Of a stretch of 64,000 nt of DNA, positions 54,712-63,880 are shown in pieces. This stretch comes from Tateyamaria sp. Alg231-49. GTDB taxonomy: Bacteria > Pseudomonadota > Alphaproteobacteria > Rhodobacterales > Rhodobacteraceae. The translations under genes and the position numbers were made by a program. Location of the stretch: positions 1 to 64,000 of the forward strand of contig NZ_FRFA01000002.1 in assembly GCF_900143535.1 (NCBI RefSeq), written 5' to 3'. The stretch's first letter is position 1, and each line of letters begins with the position of its first letter. The notes below the pieces were generated by a model. The model did not search any database, was not told the origin of the DNA, and was given only the letters and a program-made list of their open reading frames with translations.

Positions 54712-56106
54712 TTACCCGAACACGTCCGTCAGTGCCGTATCTACGGCCCCTACGATGTGATCGATGTTGTCTTTCGTTGCGATCAGTGCAGGCGAGAAGC
54801 ACAGAGTGTTGTTGCGCCCCGGAAGCGACCGGTTGGTTGCACCGATGATCACTGCCTGCTTCATGCAGTGGCCGACCACCGCTTGAACCATCTTTTCGTC
54901 CGCAGGCTCGCGGCTATCACGGTCCGCAACCAGTTCTGCACCCAGGAACAGGCCCTTGCCGCGCACGTCGCCAATCACTTTGTGCTTGTCTTTGAGCGCG
55001 CTCAACTGGTCGAGCATGTAGTCGCCCATGGCGACAGTTTTGCCCAGCAGGTCTTCGTCCTCGATGATCCGCATGTTTTCGATGGCCGCTGCGGGGCCAG
55101 CTGTGCAGCCCCCGAACGTCGAGATGTCGCGGAAGTAGTTGAGGTGGTCCGAGGTGTCGTCTTTGAACATGTCAAAGACTTCGTTCGTGGTGACCATGCA
55201 GGCGATGGCGGCGTAACCAGATGCAACCCCTTTGGCCATTGTCACGAAGTCAGGTTTGATCCCGTAGTGCTGGTAACCAAACCACTCGCCTGTCCGGCCG
55301 ACGCCACATACAACCTCGTCGATATGCAGCAGGATGTCGTACTTCTTGCAGATCTCTTGCACGCGGGGCCAGTAGCCATCTGGCGCTTCAATCACGCCGC
55401 CGCCTGCTGTTACTGGCTCAAGGCAGAGTGCGCCGACGGTGTCGGGGCCTTCGCGCAGGATGACTTCTTCGATCTGGTTGGCGGCCCATTCGCCGTAGTT
55501 CTGTTCTGGTGCGCCGTCCTGTTCGTGTTTGCGGTACTCAAGGCAGTGAGGGACGCGCACGAAGCCGGGGGTGTAGGGCCCGTACTGTGCGTTGCGTTCG
55601 TCCTGACCACCCGCCGACAGGCACGCGATGGTGGTGCCGTGGTAATCGCGGTCGCGGTAGAGGATCTTGTGCTTTTTGCCGCCGTAACGCTTGTGCGCGA
55701 TCTGGCGGACCATTTTGAAGGCTTTCTCGTTCGCCTCGGATCCAGAGTTGCAATAGTAGACCCGATCAAGGCCGGGCATCTTGGTCAGCAGCTTTTCGGC
55801 AAAGAGGGCGCCGGGGACCGAGCCCACGGTGCCGCCGAAGAAGTTCATTTTTACAATGGCATCGCGCACTGCGTCGCCAATGGTTTCGCGGCCGTAGCCC
55901 ACGTTCACCGTCCACACCCCACCAGACACGGCGTCGATGTGTTCGATTCCTTTTTGGTCCCAGACTTTGATTCCTTTACCCTCGACAATGATCTTGGGGT
56001 CCGCGCCGTTAAAGAAGGGCTGGTGCTGAATCAGGTGGTGCCACACATTAGCGCGGTCAGCTTCGACCACACGGCTGATGTCGTTTTCGTTGAACGTTCC
56101 GTCCAT
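54712..56106 (-). CDS. tpa: Taurine--pyruvate aminotransferase
   Basis: A 464-residue class III aminotransferase that moves the amino group of taurine to pyruvate, giving sulfoacetaldehyde and alanine. The PLP lysine is in DFVTMAKGVASGY, and the segments DAVSGGVWTVNVGYGRETIG and LLHIDEVVCGVGRTGEWFGY are conserved. The start is ATG 56106 (MDGTFNENDISRVV); upstream residues are not part of the enzyme. It is divergent from tauABC, and a TauR repeat lies about 95 bases upstream. Confidence 0.93.
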   Translation of the reverse strand: MDGTFNENDISRVVEADRANVWHHLIQHQPFFNGADPKIIVEGKGIKVWDQKGIEHIDAVSGGVWTVNVGYGRETIGDAVRDAIVKMNFFGGTVGSVPGALFAEKLLTKMPGLDRVYYCNSGSEANEKAFKMVRQIAHKRYGGKKHKILYRDRDYHGTTIACLSAGGQDERNAQYGPYTPGFVRVPHCLEYRKHEQDGAPEQNYGEWAANQIEEVILREGPDTVGALCLEPVTAGGGVIEAPDGYWPRVQEICKKYDILLHIDEVVCGVGRTGEWFGYQHYGIKPDFVTMAKGVASGYAAIACMVTTNEVFDMFKDDTSDHLNYFRDISTFGGCTAGPAAAIENMRIIEDEDLLGKTVAMGDYMLDQLSALKDKHKVIGDVRGKGLFLGAELVADRDSREPADEKMVQAVVGHCMKQAVIIGATNRSLPGRNNTLCFSPALIATKDNIDHIVGAVDTALTDVFG

Positions 56107-56503
56107 TGGCTCAAAACCTTTCGATGAGACGCGGGGCCTGTGTTTAAAAGGCAGATCGGCCGAGCGTGTGGAGATAATCGCTGAGAATCTAGTCATAGCA
56201 ATAGGGCCAGTTTGGGGGCGTAAATAAAGCCAGTTGTGCGCCGCAGAGGTGCCTGTTTTGAAGCAGGGCGGTGCAATTCGCCTTATTTTCAGGCAGATGC
56301 TATGATTTTCGAAATATCAAGGGTGCAGATCAAAGCATCCGCATTGTAACAGATTCTTTGAATAAACATTGATCCTCCGAGCATTATCGGCTCGGATCAG
56401 GCCAGCGCCGTAAGTTTTTGCGTGCCACCAGAGGCGGAGATACCGCCCGAAACCTAATCCAACATGCTGCCACAAGGCTGCATGAAACACGGGAGTTTAA
56501 CAT
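56107..56503. other. Divergent promoter region of tpa and tauABC
   Basis: About 400 bases hold the two divergent promoters. The TauR-type repeat at 56201-56233 is near tpa. Nothing comparable is seen close to tauA, so one site may serve both sides. Confidence 0.5.
56201..56233 (-). promoter_or_regulatory. TauR-type direct repeat between tpa and tauA
   Basis: On the minus strand CTGGCTTTAT and CTGGCCCTAT are 23 bp apart, the same spacing as at xsc. The match to CTGGACYTAA is partial. Confidence 0.55.
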
Positions 56504-57487
56504 ATGACCTTCAAATCCAAGCTGATGGGTGCTGTTGCAGCCACTGCAATGCTGGCCGGTGCACAAAGCGCGACGGCTGAAATCACAGTCGGGTACTTCC
56601 TGGAGTGGCCAATGCCGTTCCAGTTCGCCAAAGAGACTGGCATGTACGAAGAAGCCATGGGCACCAAAGTCAACTGGGTCAGCTTTGACACAGGGACAGC
56701 AATGTCCGCGGCGATGGCGTCTGGCGACGTTCAGATGTCCGTCTCTCAGGGTGTGCCACCCTTCGTTGTTGCAACATCTGCCGGTCAGGACCTTCAGGTC
56801 GTAGACGTGGCCGTGTCCTATGCTGACAATGACAACTGCGTTGTGCGCGCCGATCTTGAAATCGACGGTTCGAGCGCTGGTGAAATGGCCGGCAAGAAAG
56901 TCGCCGTGCCACTGGGTACTGCTGCTCACTACGGTTTCCTGCGTCAGATGGACCACTTCGGCATCGACGTTGGCGGCCTTGAAGTGGTCGACATGGCCCC
57001 TGCCGAAGGCGAAGCAGCCCTGAGCCAGGGTTCTGTTGACATGGCTTGCGGCTGGGGCGGCGCCCTGCGTCGTATGCTGGGCAGCGGCAACGTTCTGCTG
57101 ACAGGCGCGGAAAAGACTGAACTGGGCATCCTGACCTTTGACGTCACATCCGCACCCACCGGCTACGTCGCGGAAAACTCCGACGAAGTTGCGGCATTCC
57201 TTGCTGTGACGGCCGCAGCCAACGCGATGTGGGCGGATGAAGCCAACCACGCCAAGATGCTGCCTGTGATCGCTAAAGACGCTGGTATGTCCGAAGATGA
57301 CGCCAAGGCCACACTGGCGGGTTTCGTTTTCCCAACCGTCGAAGAGCAGCTGTCTGAAGCATGGCTCGAAGGTGCTGCGGTTGCGCACATGAAAGGTGTT
57401 GCGGACGTCTTCGTTGCATCCGGGTCGATCGACGCGGCAAAAGCTTCGTATGACGACAACGTCAACATCGGGCCACTGAGCCAATAA
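56504..57487 (+). CDS. tauA: Taurine ABC transporter substrate-binding protein
   Basis: A 327-residue periplasmic protein with a signal peptide (about 1-24, cut after SATA). The domain begins EITVGYFLEWPMPFQFAKE and has DTGTAMSAAMASGDVQMSVSQG, typical of TauA/SsuA-type binding proteins for sulfonates. A terminator hairpin 13 bases after the stop would reduce transcription of tauBC. The gene order tauA-tauB-tauC next to tpa makes taurine the likely ligand. Confidence 0.92.
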   Translation: MTFKSKLMGAVAATAMLAGAQSATAEITVGYFLEWPMPFQFAKETGMYEEAMGTKVNWVSFDTGTAMSAAMASGDVQMSVSQGVPPFVVATSAGQDLQVVDVAVSYADNDNCVVRADLEIDGSSAGEMAGKKVAVPLGTAAHYGFLRQMDHFGIDVGGLEVVDMAPAEGEAALSQGSVDMACGWGGALRRMLGSGNVLLTGAEKTELGILTFDVTSAPTGYVAENSDEVAAFLAVTAAANAMWADEANHAKMLPVIAKDAGMSEDDAKATLAGFVFPTVEEQLSEAWLEGAAVAHMKGVADVFVASGSIDAAKASYDDNVNIGPLSQ

Positions 57488-57500
57488 CCCAAGACTTTGA

Positions 57501-57527
57501 ACGGGCGCCCATCGGGCGCCCGTTTTC
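57501..57527 (+). terminator. Hairpin between tauA and tauB
   Basis: A perfect 10-bp stem (ACGGGCGCCC and its complement) with a three-base loop is followed by TTTTCCTT. It lies in an operon, so it probably acts as a partial terminator that keeps TauA above TauBC. Confidence 0.8.
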
Positions 57528-57586
57528 CTTTAAAGTGCGCCGCAGCGACACGCACAGCAAAGCAACCTGGCAAGAGGGGAACACCC

Positions 57587-58393
57587 GTGAGTGGGCTTTT
57601 GATCAATGATGTTTCGATGCGGTTCGACCTGCCAAATGGCGGGCACGTTCAGGCGTTGAAAAATGTGTCTCTGGATATCAAATCCGGCGAACTGATGAGC
57701 GTGCTGGGGCCTTCGGGCTGCGGTAAGACGACACTGCTGAATATCGTGGCAGGTTTTCTGGCCCCAACTGAGGGTCAGATCGTACTGAACGACGAAGAAA
57801 AGATTGGCCCCGGCCCCGAACGCGGGATGGTGTTCCAGCAGGGCGCTCTGTTTGAGTGGATGAGCGTGCGTGACAACGTGAGCTTTGGCCCCGACATGAA
57901 GGGCATGAGCCGTGCCGAAAGCAAAGAGAACGTTGAACACCTTCTCGACGTTGTTGGTTTGCAGGATTTTAAGGAAAAGGCCGTTTACGAGCTGTCTGGC
58001 GGTATGCAGCAGCGTGTCGCACTGGCCCGCTGTCTGGCCAATGACCCGGACGTGATTCTGATGGATGAACCGCTGGGCGCGCTGGACGCGCTGACCCGCG
58101 AAAAGATGCAAAGCCTTGTTCTGGATCTGTGGAAAGAGACCGGCAAGACAATCATCCTGATCACCCACTCGGTCGAAGAGGCGTTATTGCTGGGCGAGAG
58201 GTTGCTCGTGATGGCGCCGCGCCCCGGCCGGGTGCACAAAGAATATCGTTTGCCCTTTGCCGACATGGGCGTTGGCAACGATCTGCGCGAAGTCAAAAAG
58301 GATCCCAAATACGGGCCGACGCGTGAAGAGATCCTCGAAATGATCTGGAACATGGAAGAAGAAATTATGGGTCGCACGGAGGAAAGCGCATGA
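57587..58393 (+). CDS. tauB: Taurine ABC transporter ATP-binding protein
   Basis: A 268-residue ATPase with Walker A GPSGCGKTTLL, signature LSGGMQQRVALAR, Walker B VILMDEPLGALD and the H-loop histidine in LITHSVEEA. It powers the TauABC importer. The start is GTG 57587 (MSGLLINDVSM), with GAGGGG seven bases upstream; the frame extends upstream of it without family similarity. The four-base overlap with tauC shows coupling. Confidence 0.9.
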   Translation: MSGLLINDVSMRFDLPNGGHVQALKNVSLDIKSGELMSVLGPSGCGKTTLLNIVAGFLAPTEGQIVLNDEEKIGPGPERGMVFQQGALFEWMSVRDNVSFGPDMKGMSRAESKENVEHLLDVVGLQDFKEKAVYELSGGMQQRVALARCLANDPDVILMDEPLGALDALTREKMQSLVLDLWKETGKTIILITHSVEEALLLGERLLVMAPRPGRVHKEYRLPFADMGVGNDLREVKKDPKYGPTREEILEMIWNMEEEIMGRTEESA

Positions 58394-59700
58394 CCGGGGT
58401 ACTTGTTCTTGCGCTCTATGTGGGCGCATTCTTTGGATCGTTCTTTCTGGCGCGTATCATTTTCAAAAGCGCCTTTGAGAAAAAGGGTTTTAACAAACTA
58501 AAGACCGTCACCTTTGGCGACGAAAGCGCGATTACGGCGAACCGGGTCGCCTCTGTTATCTCCGTGATTACGGTATTCTGGCTGTGGGTGGCCTTCACGA
58601 ACTCGGCCATTCCACTGCCCAAGTTTCCCGGACCGTTCTCGGGCGATATGACCTTTACCTACACCGCGGAACTTGAAGACGGCACGACGGACGATGCCAC
58701 CGTGTCTGTTCGCGTCTACCGTGAGGATATTCAGCAGACCCTTGATGCCGAAGGTAATCCGGGCCGGGAACCTGAAGCGGCAGAGGTCGAACCTGGCGAA
58801 GGGTTTGCCAAGAACGACACTCTGACGGTGGCGCGCTATTCCTTCAAGGTGATCAACGTCTGGTCCAACGACGAGGTGTCCAAGAAAGATGGTTCGACCG
58901 TTGTCGCGATCAACGGGCAACCGATTGCTGCCGGGGAAAAGATCAGCATACCTGAGGGAAAGGTTGGTTTGACTGACAAGGGCACTCCCACTTTTGAGCC
59001 GGCGGTTGGTCTGCGTATGGCGCGCTTGTACCTGCCAGCTCCAGAGGTCGTGTTTCAGCGATTTATCTGGCTCAATAAAGAGGGCTATCAGGGCTATACG
59101 TTGCTGGAGCACACTTGGTATTCACTAAAACGCGTTCTCCTTGGCTTTCTGATCGGTGCTGTAGTTGGTGTGCCGATTGGCTATGCCATGGGCCTGACGG
59201 GCTGGGCGCGCGGGTGGTTTGACCCGATTGTCGAATTCATGCGCCCCGTTCCGCCATTGGCGCTGATCCCGCTGATCATCATCTGGTTCGGGATTGGTGA
59301 GATCGGCAAGGTTGTCCTGCTCTTCCTTGCCGCGTTGTGGATTATGATCATTGCGGCACGATCCGGGGTGTCGGGGGTGGCCATTTCCAAGGTCCATGCC
59401 GCCTATTCGCTTGGCGCATCCAAATGGCAAATCCTGTCCAAGGTCATCGTTCCAAACTCCCTCCCGGACATCTTTACCGGTGCCCGCGTTGCTATGGGTG
59501 TGTGTTGGGGCACGGTTGTTGCGGCGGAACTCGTCGCGGCGAACGTGGGCCTTGGCAAGATGATCGTGACGGCGTCCAAGTTCCAGCTGACCGACATCAT
59601 CATCGTCGGGATTATCATCATCGGTGTGATTGGCTTTGCCATTGAAGTTGGCATGCGGGCTTTGGAAAACTGGCTGATCCCATGGAAAGGCAAGTCCTGA
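58390..59700 (+). CDS. tauC: Taurine ABC transporter permease with long N-terminal insertion
   Basis: The 436-residue permease is about 150 residues longer than typical TauC. Two N-terminal helices (about 1-22 and 52-74) are separated from the permease core (about 240-425) by a soluble acidic stretch (about 80-215) with no known motif. The core contains the EAA loop HAAYSLGASKWQILSKVIVP, by which it contacts TauB, and MRPVPPLALIPLIIIWFG. The insertion would face the periplasm if the topology is standard. The role of the insertion is unknown. Confidence 0.88.
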   Translation: MTGVLVLALYVGAFFGSFFLARIIFKSAFEKKGFNKLKTVTFGDESAITANRVASVISVITVFWLWVAFTNSAIPLPKFPGPFSGDMTFTYTAELEDGTTDDATVSVRVYREDIQQTLDAEGNPGREPEAAEVEPGEGFAKNDTLTVARYSFKVINVWSNDEVSKKDGSTVVAINGQPIAAGEKISIPEGKVGLTDKGTPTFEPAVGLRMARLYLPAPEVVFQRFIWLNKEGYQGYTLLEHTWYSLKRVLLGFLIGAVVGVPIGYAMGLTGWARGWFDPIVEFMRPVPPLALIPLIIIWFGIGEIGKVVLLFLAALWIMIIAARSGVSGVAISKVHAAYSLGASKWQILSKVIVPNSLPDIFTGARVAMGVCWGTVVAAELVAANVGLGKMIVTASKFQLTDIIIVGIIIIGVIGFAIEVGMRALENWLIPWKGKS

Positions 59701-59729
59701 TCTAGACCCTTTGAGAAAGCACAGGAAAG

Positions 59730-59751
59730 CGGCGCCTTCGGGCGCCGTTTT
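59730..59751 (+). terminator. Terminator after tauC
   Basis: A 7-bp GC stem (CGGCGCC and GGCGCCG) with a TTCG tetraloop is followed by TTTTG. It lies 29 bases after the tauC stop. Confidence 0.8.
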
Positions 59752-59923
59752 GCATTTCTCGTGATGGCCATCATGCAGGGAGGATGATTGGCCTGCTTGC
59801 GCGACCGCGAATTCGCCAATGTGGCCGGGCTCTGGCTGCCGCCTATTGCATGCTCATGTGGCTGGAAAAGTTGGCCCCGTCGCTCTAACCTAACGGAATT
59901 CGATAAGGAATTTGGATAACGCG

Positions 59924-62900
59924 GTGACGGACAGGCAGGACGACACACAAGCACGAGACGGCTCCGCAGACGCTCAGGTTCATCTGGATGCCTTGCGGGA
60001 AATTCTGGACGTCATTAAAAACAGTCGCGACGACGAGCGCCCCGTTTTTGATACGCTTTTGCGGGCGGCCAACCGGCTATGCGGAGCGAGTACGGCAGGC
60101 CTGCTTCTGGGGCGCCCAAATGACAAGCATCTGAAGCTGGCAGCGCTGCAACACACCGACGACACGGAGAATGATGCCAGCGCCGACCGGATTGTACGCG
60201 CCAATACCCCACCCATGGACATGGACCCGGCGGTACATGTTTCTGCCCGCGCCATTTGTGAGGGAAGCGTGGTTCACATTGCTGATCTGGCGGAGACCGA
60301 CAGCTACAAAGCGGGCATTCCGTCATTCAAGATCATGGTGGAGGAAATGGGACAACGTTCCACCCTCAGTGTGCCGCTCATGGATGCAACCGGGCCGATC
60401 GGTGCGATCAATCTGCACCGGAAAACCGCCGGTTTGTTCAGTGAAAGTGAGATCTCACTGATCAAAAGTTTTGCCACTCAGGCTGTCATCGCCATTGGAA
60501 ACGTGCGTCAGTTCCGCGAGGTCCAGACCCGGCTGGAGCGTGAGCGCGCATCTTCGGAAATCCTCGAGGTCATCAGCCAGAGTAGGGATGACGAGGGTCC
60601 CGTCTTTGATGCGATACTCAGCAACGCTTCGCATCTTTGTCACGCACCGATCGCTGGGCTGGTCATGGTCGATGATGAGCGAAAAACATACGGGCTTCGG
60701 GCATCAAGAGGCGCGAAACCCGAATTTGTGGAGGCGCTCGAGAAAAATCCTCCTGCCCTGGATCCAGAACGTTTTGCCGCCGCGCGCGCCATCGTCGAAC
60801 AGCGCATCGTCCATGTCGACGATCTTGCCTCGCCAAACCTTTACGGTGCGGATGACAAGCATCGTATCAGAACAACGCAATTGGAAGGTATCCGCACTGT
60901 TCTGTTTGTTCCTCTGATCTGGGAGCAGCAGAGTATTGGTGCCATTGGATTGTGGCGCCGCGAGGTCAAGCCGTTCTCCGAAGATGAGATTGCTCTGGTC
61001 GAAACCTTTGCCGCCCAAGCCGTGATTGCCATCGAAAACGTGCGCCAGTTCCGTGAAGTGCAGGAACGGCTGGAACGTGAACGCGCATCTTCCGAAATAT
61101 TGCAGGTGATCAGTCAGAGCCGCGACGACGATACGCCAGTTTTCAAGACGATCGTGGAAAATGCTGCACGCTTGTGTAACGCGCCAATGACTTTTCTGGT
61201 CTTGATCAATGAAGACCATTCGCAGTGGAAGGTGGCCGCTGCCACGGGTGATGCAACGAGCATGATGCAGGTCGGTAACGTCTTTGACGTCGGGCAGGAA
61301 TTTGCGCCTTACCAAAGCATCAAGACGCGTCGGATTGTCGAAGAACCTGATGTGCGCGAGACGGATTTCTACAAATCACGGCATCCGGACGCGATAAAAC
61401 TGGTCGATGAGGACGGCATCCGGTCACGTGTTTTCGTACCACTCGTTTCGGGCGGCAAATCTCTTGGCAATCTGGTTCTTCTCCGAAGAGAGGTTGGGCA
61501 TTTCGCCCCAGAAGACCTGCTTTTGGTCGAGACCTTCGCTGCTCAGGCCGTCATCGCCATTGAAAACGTGCGCCAGTTCCGCAAGGTGCAAACGCAGCTT
61601 GAACGCGAACGCGCCACCAGCGAAATCCTCAAGGTCATTTCCGAGTCGCGTGACGATGAAACCCCGGTGTTCGACCTGATGCTGAGAAAGGCTGCGGAGT
61701 TGTGCAATGCAGATGCCGCAGCGCTTGCCCTCGGCACGAAGGGGGACACCTACCAGACCATGCCCGCTTCCTACGGCATCGCGCCGGCAACGCAAGAGAT
61801 GTACGATAGCGGCCACGTGCCGATGGACCCCGAGACATCCGTGGGAGCCAAGGCAATCCTGAGCGGAAAACCCGTCCATGTGCGGGACATGTCAGACACC
61901 GAACAATATCGTAGTGGCGTGTCGATCTTTCAGTCGGTGGTGCAGGACACGGGCATTCGCACCAATCTGCTGGTACCGCTTCTGACGCCCACCGGTGGAA
62001 TTGGCGTTTTGATCCTCTTCCGCAAGGAGGTGCGCCCCTACACCGAAGACGAAATCGCACTGGTCGAGACTTTTGCCGCACAGGCCGTCATTGCCATCGA
62101 GAATGTCGGCCAGTTCCGCGAAGTGCAGGAGCGGTTGAAGCGGGAGGCTGCAACATCCGAGGTTCTATCGATCATTAGCCAATCTCGTGATGACGAACGG
62201 CCCGTGTTTGACACCATCCTCAAGAAGGCAGCGGAACTTTGCAGTGCCAACCAAGCCTCATTGCAGCTTGCCAACGCTGAGCGGACGCACTTTGGAGTTG
62301 CCGCCTATTGGGGGTTCGAGGAGACCGCATTTCAAGTTGGTGGGTCCGCTCCACTGGACAGTGGGCGCCCAATTCCACAGGTCATAAGCACCGGATGCTC
62401 CACGAACATCAAGGACTTGAGTCAGTCGGACCATTACCTTCAAGAAGATCCGATCATTACGCATGTGGTCGACATCGAAGGGATTCGTTCATGGCTCATC
62501 GTTCCGTTGATGAAAGACAAACAAGCGATTGGTGCCATCGCGCTCAGTCGCCGCGAAGTCAAATCATTCAACGAATTTGAAATTGCTCTGGTCGAAACCT
62601 TTGCCGCCCAGGCCGTGATCGCCATTGAGAACGTGCGCCAATTCCGAGAAGTGCAAGAGCGGCTGGAGCGAGAGGCGGCGACCAGCGAAATCCTAAGAGT
62701 GATCAGTCAAAGCCAAGAAGACGAGGCGCAGGTTTTTGATATCATCCTGGAAAAGTCGGTGATCCTGTGCCAGGCGGATCAGTCTGTTTTATTTTTGATA
62801 AATGCCGAGCGCACATCGATGTACTTGGCCGCTCATTGGGGACATTCTCGCACCGAATTTAGTATCGGTCGGTCATGGCCCCTTGAGGCCGCGATGTCGG

Positions 62901-63880
62901 CGACGGAGGCGATCCGCTCGACACTGGTGCAGCATATTTTGGACTTCGCAGAAACTGAGCGCTACAAAAGCCGTGAAGAAGAAGCCGTTCAAATGGTTGA
63001 GAACGAAGGAATCCGTACGCGGCTGGTTGTTCCATTGTTGCGAGATGGGGTTGCGATCGGTGCCATTGCAATGAGCCGTCGCGAAGTCCGTGCGTTTGCA
63101 GCGTCTGAGATCAAGCTTGCCGAAACTTTCGCCGCTCAAGCCGTAATCGCCATCGAGAACGTCCGCCAATTCAAGGCACTAGAGCGGCTAAATGCCGAAC
63201 TGGGTGAGCGGGTCGAAGAGCAGGTCGGCGAGATTGAACGGATGGGCCGTCTCAAGCGGTTCCTGCCCGCTGCAGTCGCAGACACGGTGGTGTCACAGGG
63301 CTCGGACAATCTGCTCAAGAGCCATCGCGCTCTGCTGGGCGTTCTGTTCTGTGACATCCGCGGTTTTACCGCCTTTTGTGAGACTGCCGAGCCCGAGGAA
63401 ACCATCGAGGTTCTCCAATCCTACCACGAAGAGATGGGTGCGCTGATTGCGGCGCACGGGGCCGGCGTTGATACCCGCGCGGGCGACGGGATCATGGTGT
63501 TATTCAATGATCCGCTGCCCTGTGACGACCCGGCGGGGGATGCCTTGCGCCTTGGTCTTGCGATGCGCGAACGCATGGCCGAGCTGTCCAAGAAGTGGCG
63601 CCGTCATGGACACCGCTTGGGATTTGGCGTTGGGATATCGCTGGGTTATGCCACGGTGGGTATGGTCGGTTCGGCCGGTCGTTTTGATTACACGGCCAGT
63701 GGGACGGCCGTGAACCTTGCGGCGCGCTTGTGTGATCAGGCCAAGGATGGTGAGATATTTTTGAGCCCGCGCGCCTATACTGCGGTGGAGGATGATTTTG
63801 ATGCCGAACCGGTGGGAGATTTGACCCTCAAGGGAATTCACGCGCCGGTCGAGGTGTTTCGGGTCCTTACTGAAAGCTGA
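59924..63880 (+). CDS. Six-GAF-domain sensor with class III adenylate/guanylate cyclase domain
   Basis: A 1318-residue protein. Six GAF repeats of about 178 residues each start with a linker such as LERERASSEILEVISQSRDD, then a short coiled coil, then a cyclase domain (about 1135-1310). Metal aspartates are in LFCDIRGFTAF and AGDGIMVLF, and the transition-state Asn and Arg are in AVNLAARL. The usual adenine-binding lysine is threonine (VDTRAGD) and the aspartate is threonine (SGTAVN). No transmembrane helix is present, so it is a soluble sensor. GTG 59924 is preferred; TTG 59912 is the alternative start. Confidence 0.85.
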   Translation: MTDRQDDTQARDGSADAQVHLDALREILDVIKNSRDDERPVFDTLLRAANRLCGASTAGLLLGRPNDKHLKLAALQHTDDTENDASADRIVRANTPPMDMDPAVHVSARAICEGSVVHIADLAETDSYKAGIPSFKIMVEEMGQRSTLSVPLMDATGPIGAINLHRKTAGLFSESEISLIKSFATQAVIAIGNVRQFREVQTRLERERASSEILEVISQSRDDEGPVFDAILSNASHLCHAPIAGLVMVDDERKTYGLRASRGAKPEFVEALEKNPPALDPERFAAARAIVEQRIVHVDDLASPNLYGADDKHRIRTTQLEGIRTVLFVPLIWEQQSIGAIGLWRREVKPFSEDEIALVETFAAQAVIAIENVRQFREVQERLERERASSEILQVISQSRDDDTPVFKTIVENAARLCNAPMTFLVLINEDHSQWKVAAATGDATSMMQVGNVFDVGQEFAPYQSIKTRRIVEEPDVRETDFYKSRHPDAIKLVDEDGIRSRVFVPLVSGGKSLGNLVLLRREVGHFAPEDLLLVETFAAQAVIAIENVRQFRKVQTQLERERATSEILKVISESRDDETPVFDLMLRKAAELCNADAAALALGTKGDTYQTMPASYGIAPATQEMYDSGHVPMDPETSVGAKAILSGKPVHVRDMSDTEQYRSGVSIFQSVVQDTGIRTNLLVPLLTPTGGIGVLILFRKEVRPYTEDEIALVETFAAQAVIAIENVGQFREVQERLKREAATSEVLSIISQSRDDERPVFDTILKKAAELCSANQASLQLANAERTHFGVAAYWGFEETAFQVGGSAPLDSGRPIPQVISTGCSTNIKDLSQSDHYLQEDPIITHVVDIEGIRSWLIVPLMKDKQAIGAIALSRREVKSFNEFEIALVETFAAQAVIAIENVRQFREVQERLEREAATSEILRVISQSQEDEAQVFDIILEKSVILCQADQSVLFLINAERTSMYLAAHWGHSRTEFSIGRSWPLEAAMSATEAIRSTLVQHILDFAETERYKSREEEAVQMVENEGIRTRLVVPLLRDGVAIGAIAMSRREVRAFAASEIKLAETFAAQAVIAIENVRQFKALERLNAELGERVEEQVGEIERMGRLKRFLPAAVADTVVSQGSDNLLKSHRALLGVLFCDIRGFTAFCETAEPEETIEVLQSYHEEMGALIAAHGAGVDTRAGDGIMVLFNDPLPCDDPAGDALRLGLAMRERMAELSKKWRRHGHRLGFGVGISLGYATVGMVGSAGRFDYTASGTAVNLAARLCDQAKDGEIFLSPRAYTAVEDDFDAEPVGDLTLKGIHAPVEVFRVLTES
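59983..63186 (+). repeat. Six tandem GAF-coding repeats within the cyclase gene
   Basis: Repeat units start near 59983, 60530, 61067, 61595, 62131 and 62660, a period of about 530 bases. Ends of units are nearly identical, encoding ALVETFAAQAVIAIENVRQF and the following RE-VQERLERE. The middle of each unit differs. The strongest DNA identity lies in the junctions, which suggests duplication followed by divergence or gene conversion. Confidence 0.85.

Noticed and set aside
54682-56127. 481-codon plus-strand frame opposite tpa
   Set aside because: It mirrors tpa exactly and has the His/Val-rich composition of an antisense shadow. The tpa motifs are complete.
59983-63186. Transposon or CRISPR-like repeat array
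   Set aside because: The near-identical stretches are about 530 bases apart, in one reading frame, and encode GAF linkers. They are protein domain repeats.
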